Source: CAMEON01 sp963609805 (GTDB taxonomy: Bacteria; Bacillota; Clostridia; Oscillospirales; CAG-272). From it: a stretch of DNA of 8,675 nt. Below are positions 7,004 through 8,675 of this stretch, piece after piece. The translations under genes and the position numbers were made by a program. Each line of letters begins with the position of its first letter. The stretch's first letter is position 1. The stretch lies in contig CAVDLN010000079.1 of assembly GCA_963609805.1 (NCBI GenBank), positions 1 through 8,675 on the forward strand. The letters are read 5' to 3'. The notes below the pieces were generated by a model. That model ran no database searches. It was not told the origin of the DNA and saw only the letters and a list, made by a program, of their open reading frames with translations.

Positions 7004-8278
7004 ATGGTAATGAATGAATGGATTCGCAACACCGACAAGTGCCTGGAGGCACATGACCCGGAGATCGCGGCTGCCGTGCGTGCGGAGCTTGCCCGCGAGC
7101 AGGACGGACTGGAGCTTATCGCTTCGGAGAACGTTGTATCGGAGGCGGTACTCGCCGCCGCCGGCAGTGTCCTTACCAACAAATATGCCGAGGGGTATCC
7201 CGCGCATCGGTACTACGGCGGCTGCTCCTGTGTGGATGTTGTGGAGAACATTGCCATTGAACGTGCGAAGGCTCTGTTCGGTGCGGCGTATGCCAATGTT
7301 CAGCCTCATTCCGGATCGCAGGCCAACACCGCGGTGTATGTGGCGCTGCTGCACGCAGGCGATACGGTTATGGGTATGAGCCTTGCGGACGGAGGACATC
7401 TGACGCACGGAAGTCCCGTCAATCTGTCCGGTCTTTACTATCACTTTGTTCCTTACGGTGTTGACGCATCCACGCACCGCATTGATTATGACAAGCTGGA
7501 AGCACAGGCAAAGGAAGTCCGCCCGAAGCTTATCGTCGCGGGCGCATCGGCCTATCCGCGCGTTATTGATTTTCCCCGGCTGGCGGAGATCGCCCACGGG
7601 GTCGGCGCCCTGCTGATGGTGGATATGGCGCATATCGCCGGCCTTGTCGCCGCCGGAGAGCATCCTTCTCCGCTGCCGTATGCGGATGTTGTCACGACAA
7701 CAACGCACAAAACCCTGCGCGGACCGCGCGGCGGTTTGATTCTGACCAACAATGAGGATATCGCAAAGAAGATAAACAAGGCCATTTTTCCGGGCATTCA
7801 GGGCGGTCCGCTGGAGCACATCATTGCGGCCAAGGCTGTCTGCTTCGGGGAGGCTCTCAAGCCGGAGTTCCGGGACTATCAGCATCGTNNNNNNNNNNGT
7901 ATTATTCTGAATGCCCGCGCAATGGCCAATGCGCTGCTGTCGGAAGGCTTTGACCTTGTATCCGGCGGTACGGACAATCACCTGATGCTGGTGGATCTCC
8001 GCCCGATGGGAGTTACCGGCAAGGAGATGGAGCATCGGCTGGATGAGATTCACATCACGGTGAACAAGAACGCCATTCCCAACGATCCCGAGAAGCCCTT
8101 CGTGACATCCGGTATCCGCGTCGGAACACCTGCCGTGACATCACGCGGCCTGAATGAGGCGGACATGACAACCATAGCGCACCTCATCAAGCGTGCGGCG
8201 GTGGATTTTGAAGCCGGCGCCGCGGAATGCCGCGAAATCGTCGCGGAGCTTTGCAAAAAGTATCCGCTCTATTCGTAA
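7004..8278 (+). CDS. glyA: Serine hydroxymethyltransferase (contains an assembly gap)
   Basis: GlyA is a PLP enzyme that converts serine and THF to glycine and 5,10-methylene-THF, the main entry of one-carbon units into folate metabolism. It reads as 424 residues including four undefined ones. Visible signatures are LIASENVVS (38-46), YAEGYPAHRYYGG (61-73), HSGSQAN, DMAHIAGL and the PLP-lysine region VTTTTHKTLRGPRGG (230-244, K236), then SGGTDNHLMLVDL, and TSGIRVGTPAVTSRG near the C-terminus. The ATG at 7004 has gaaagga (6988-6994) nine bases upstream; a second ATG at 7010 is too far away. The frame extends upstream into folC, but that part is a shadow. Ten N at 7889-7898 fall in a helix after EFRDYQHR (residues 296-299). 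It has its own promoter and follows folC, in keeping with a folate cluster. Confidence 0.96.
   Translation: MVMNEWIRNTDKCLEAHDPEIAAAVRAELAREQDGLELIASENVVSEAVLAAAGSVLTNKYAEGYPAHRYYGGCSCVDVVENIAIERAKALFGAAYANVQPHSGSQANTAVYVALLHAGDTVMGMSLADGGHLTHGSPVNLSGLYYHFVPYGVDASTHRIDYDKLEAQAKEVRPKLIVAGASAYPRVIDFPRLAEIAHGVGALLMVDMAHIAGLVAAGEHPSPLPYADVVTTTTHKTLRGPRGGLILTNNEDIAKKINKAIFPGIQGGPLEHIIAAKAVCFGEALKPEFRDYQHRXXXXIILNARAMANALLSEGFDLVSGGTDNHLMLVDLRPMGVTGKEMEHRLDEIHITVNKNAIPNDPEKPFVTSGIRVGTPAVTSRGLNEADMTTIAHLIKRAAVDFEAGAAECREIVAELCKKYPLYS
7889..7898. other. Ten-N assembly gap within glyA
   Basis: Ten N bases separate ...cagcatcgt from gtattattctg.... The length is a round number typical of a contig join and need not be real. 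The reading frame is kept on both sides as written. Confidence 0.95.
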
Positions 8279-8291
8279 GACAAAACAAACC

Positions 8292-8319
8292 GTTGCAGGT
8301 TGCAGCTTGCAACAGTTGC
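8292..8319 (+). repeat. Short ttgc repeat cluster between glyA and the lipoprotein gene
   Basis: gttgcag occurs twice in tandem (8292-8298 and 8299-8305). The second copy pairs with tgcaac (8308-8313) as a 6-bp hairpin with a three-base loop, and gcaac/gttgc (8309-8313 with 8315-8319) gives an overlapping inverted repeat. No T-tract follows, so this is not a standard terminator. It could be a weak transcript end for glyA, an operator, or chance. Confidence 0.5.
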
Positions 8320-8358
8320 TAAATTGACAAAAATAGAAAAAGGGAGTCTGCATGACCT

Positions 8359-8675
8359 ATGAGAAAGATGAGTTTTCTTGTGTCGCTGCTGCTCTGCGCA
8401 GCACTGCTGCTTTCCGCTTGCACCTCGCAGGCCGGCGGAACGGAAACCGGTACGGAGACCGGCTCGGATACCGCAGATGCCGCCGAATCCGGGGAGGAGA
8501 GCGGAAGTGAAAGCGGCGCGGATACGGAGGATGATGATGTCATAAACCGGAATCCGGATATGGTATACTCGTACACGGAGGAGCAGTATGAAACCCTGTG
8601 TCAGAAGATCGGGCAGCTGACCGAGCTGCTGTCGGCGGGAGACAGGCAGGAGGAATTTCTGACCCTGTATAAGGA
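8359..8675 (+). CDS. Secreted lipoprotein, 5' part only (runs off the window)
   Basis: The visible 105 codons begin with a lipoprotein signal: basic MRKMS, a hydrophobic stretch (6-18), and the lipobox LSAC with the lipidated cysteine at residue 21. Residues 22-60 form an acidic, Gly/Ser/Thr-rich linker (GTETGTETGSDT, then EES/SES runs ending in EDDD) that would hold the folded domain away from the membrane. From about residue 67 a helical, charged region starts (YSYTEEQYETLCQKIGQLTELL). The ATG at 8359 has ggag (8343-8346) 12 bases upstream, a rather long spacing. The ATG at 8352 is better spaced but in another frame, encodes no signal peptide and soon stops. Function is not recognisable from the fragment. 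The start of the domain is reminiscent of the N-terminal helices of M3-family oligopeptidases, but this is a guess. Confidence 0.82.
   Translation, partial: MRKMSFLVSLLLCAALLLSACTSQAGGTETGTETGSDTADAAESGEESGSESGADTEDDDVINRNPDMVYSYTEEQYETLCQKIGQLTELLSAGDRQEEFLTLYK

Noticed and set aside
5914..7182. Long open frame of 422 codons on the - strand across folC and glyA
   Set aside because: It spans two well-supported genes and their promoter, with a low-complexity basic translation and no family resemblance.
6680..8053. Open frame of 457 codons on the - strand across glyA
   Set aside because: It is antisense to glyA, runs through the N gap, and shows no protein signature.
8324..8352. Promoter from TTGACA at 8324-8329
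   Set aside because: No -10-like hexamer occurs at 15-19 bases downstream.
8352..8510. Alternative ATG at 8352 for the last gene
   Set aside because: It is better spaced from ggag but out of frame with the lipoprotein signal and reaches a stop after about 50 codons.
1..8675. Mobile element, CRISPR, defence or novel multi-gene system
   Set aside because: No transposase, integrase, spacer array, toxin-antitoxin pair or unexplained gene cluster is visible; all complete genes belong to known core families.

Overview
The window reads as a moderately GC-rich chromosomal segment of a Clostridia-type Bacillota, most like the Ruminococcaceae/Oscillospirales. The reasons are a SAM-I (S-box) riboswitch ahead of metK, a tetrahydrofolate (THF) riboswitch ahead of an ECF folate transporter component, strong AGGAGG-type ribosome binding sites, consensus sigma-A promoters and a recD2-comF pair. 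A run of ten N inside glyA marks it as assembled draft or metagenome sequence. Every complete gene lies on the + strand and coding is dense.

Layout: (1) 1-247 is the metK leader, with a SAM-I aptamer (35-127) and an intrinsic terminator (171-201); the promoter is not visible and probably lies upstream of the window. (2) metK, S-adenosylmethionine synthetase, 248-1426. (3) recD2, a RecD-like helicase with an unusual low-complexity insertion, 1500-3860, followed after one base by comF, 3862-4593. (4) A roughly 330-base regulatory stretch, 4594-4925, holding a perfect-consensus promoter, a THF aptamer and a hairpin that buries the folT Shine-Dalgarno sequence. (5) folT (GTG start, 4926-5522) and folC (5530-6909), a folate uptake and polyglutamylation pair. 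(6) A second sigma-A promoter and glyA, serine hydroxymethyltransferase, 7004-8278, interrupted by the N gap. (7) An 80-base gap with short ttgc repeats, then the 5' part of a lipoprotein gene that runs off the end (8359-8675).

Functionally most of the window is one-carbon metabolism. FolT brings folate in, FolC adds glutamate to retain it, GlyA charges THF with a one-carbon unit from serine, and MetK makes SAM, the main methyl donor fed by that pool. Two metabolite-sensing RNAs guard the two ends of this route: SAM for metK and THF for folT-folC. recD2 and comF are a DNA maintenance/competence-type pair lying between them. I see no mobile element, CRISPR array, defence island or tRNA/rRNA gene, and no new protein system. 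The most interesting material is the RNA switching architecture and the RecD2 insertion.
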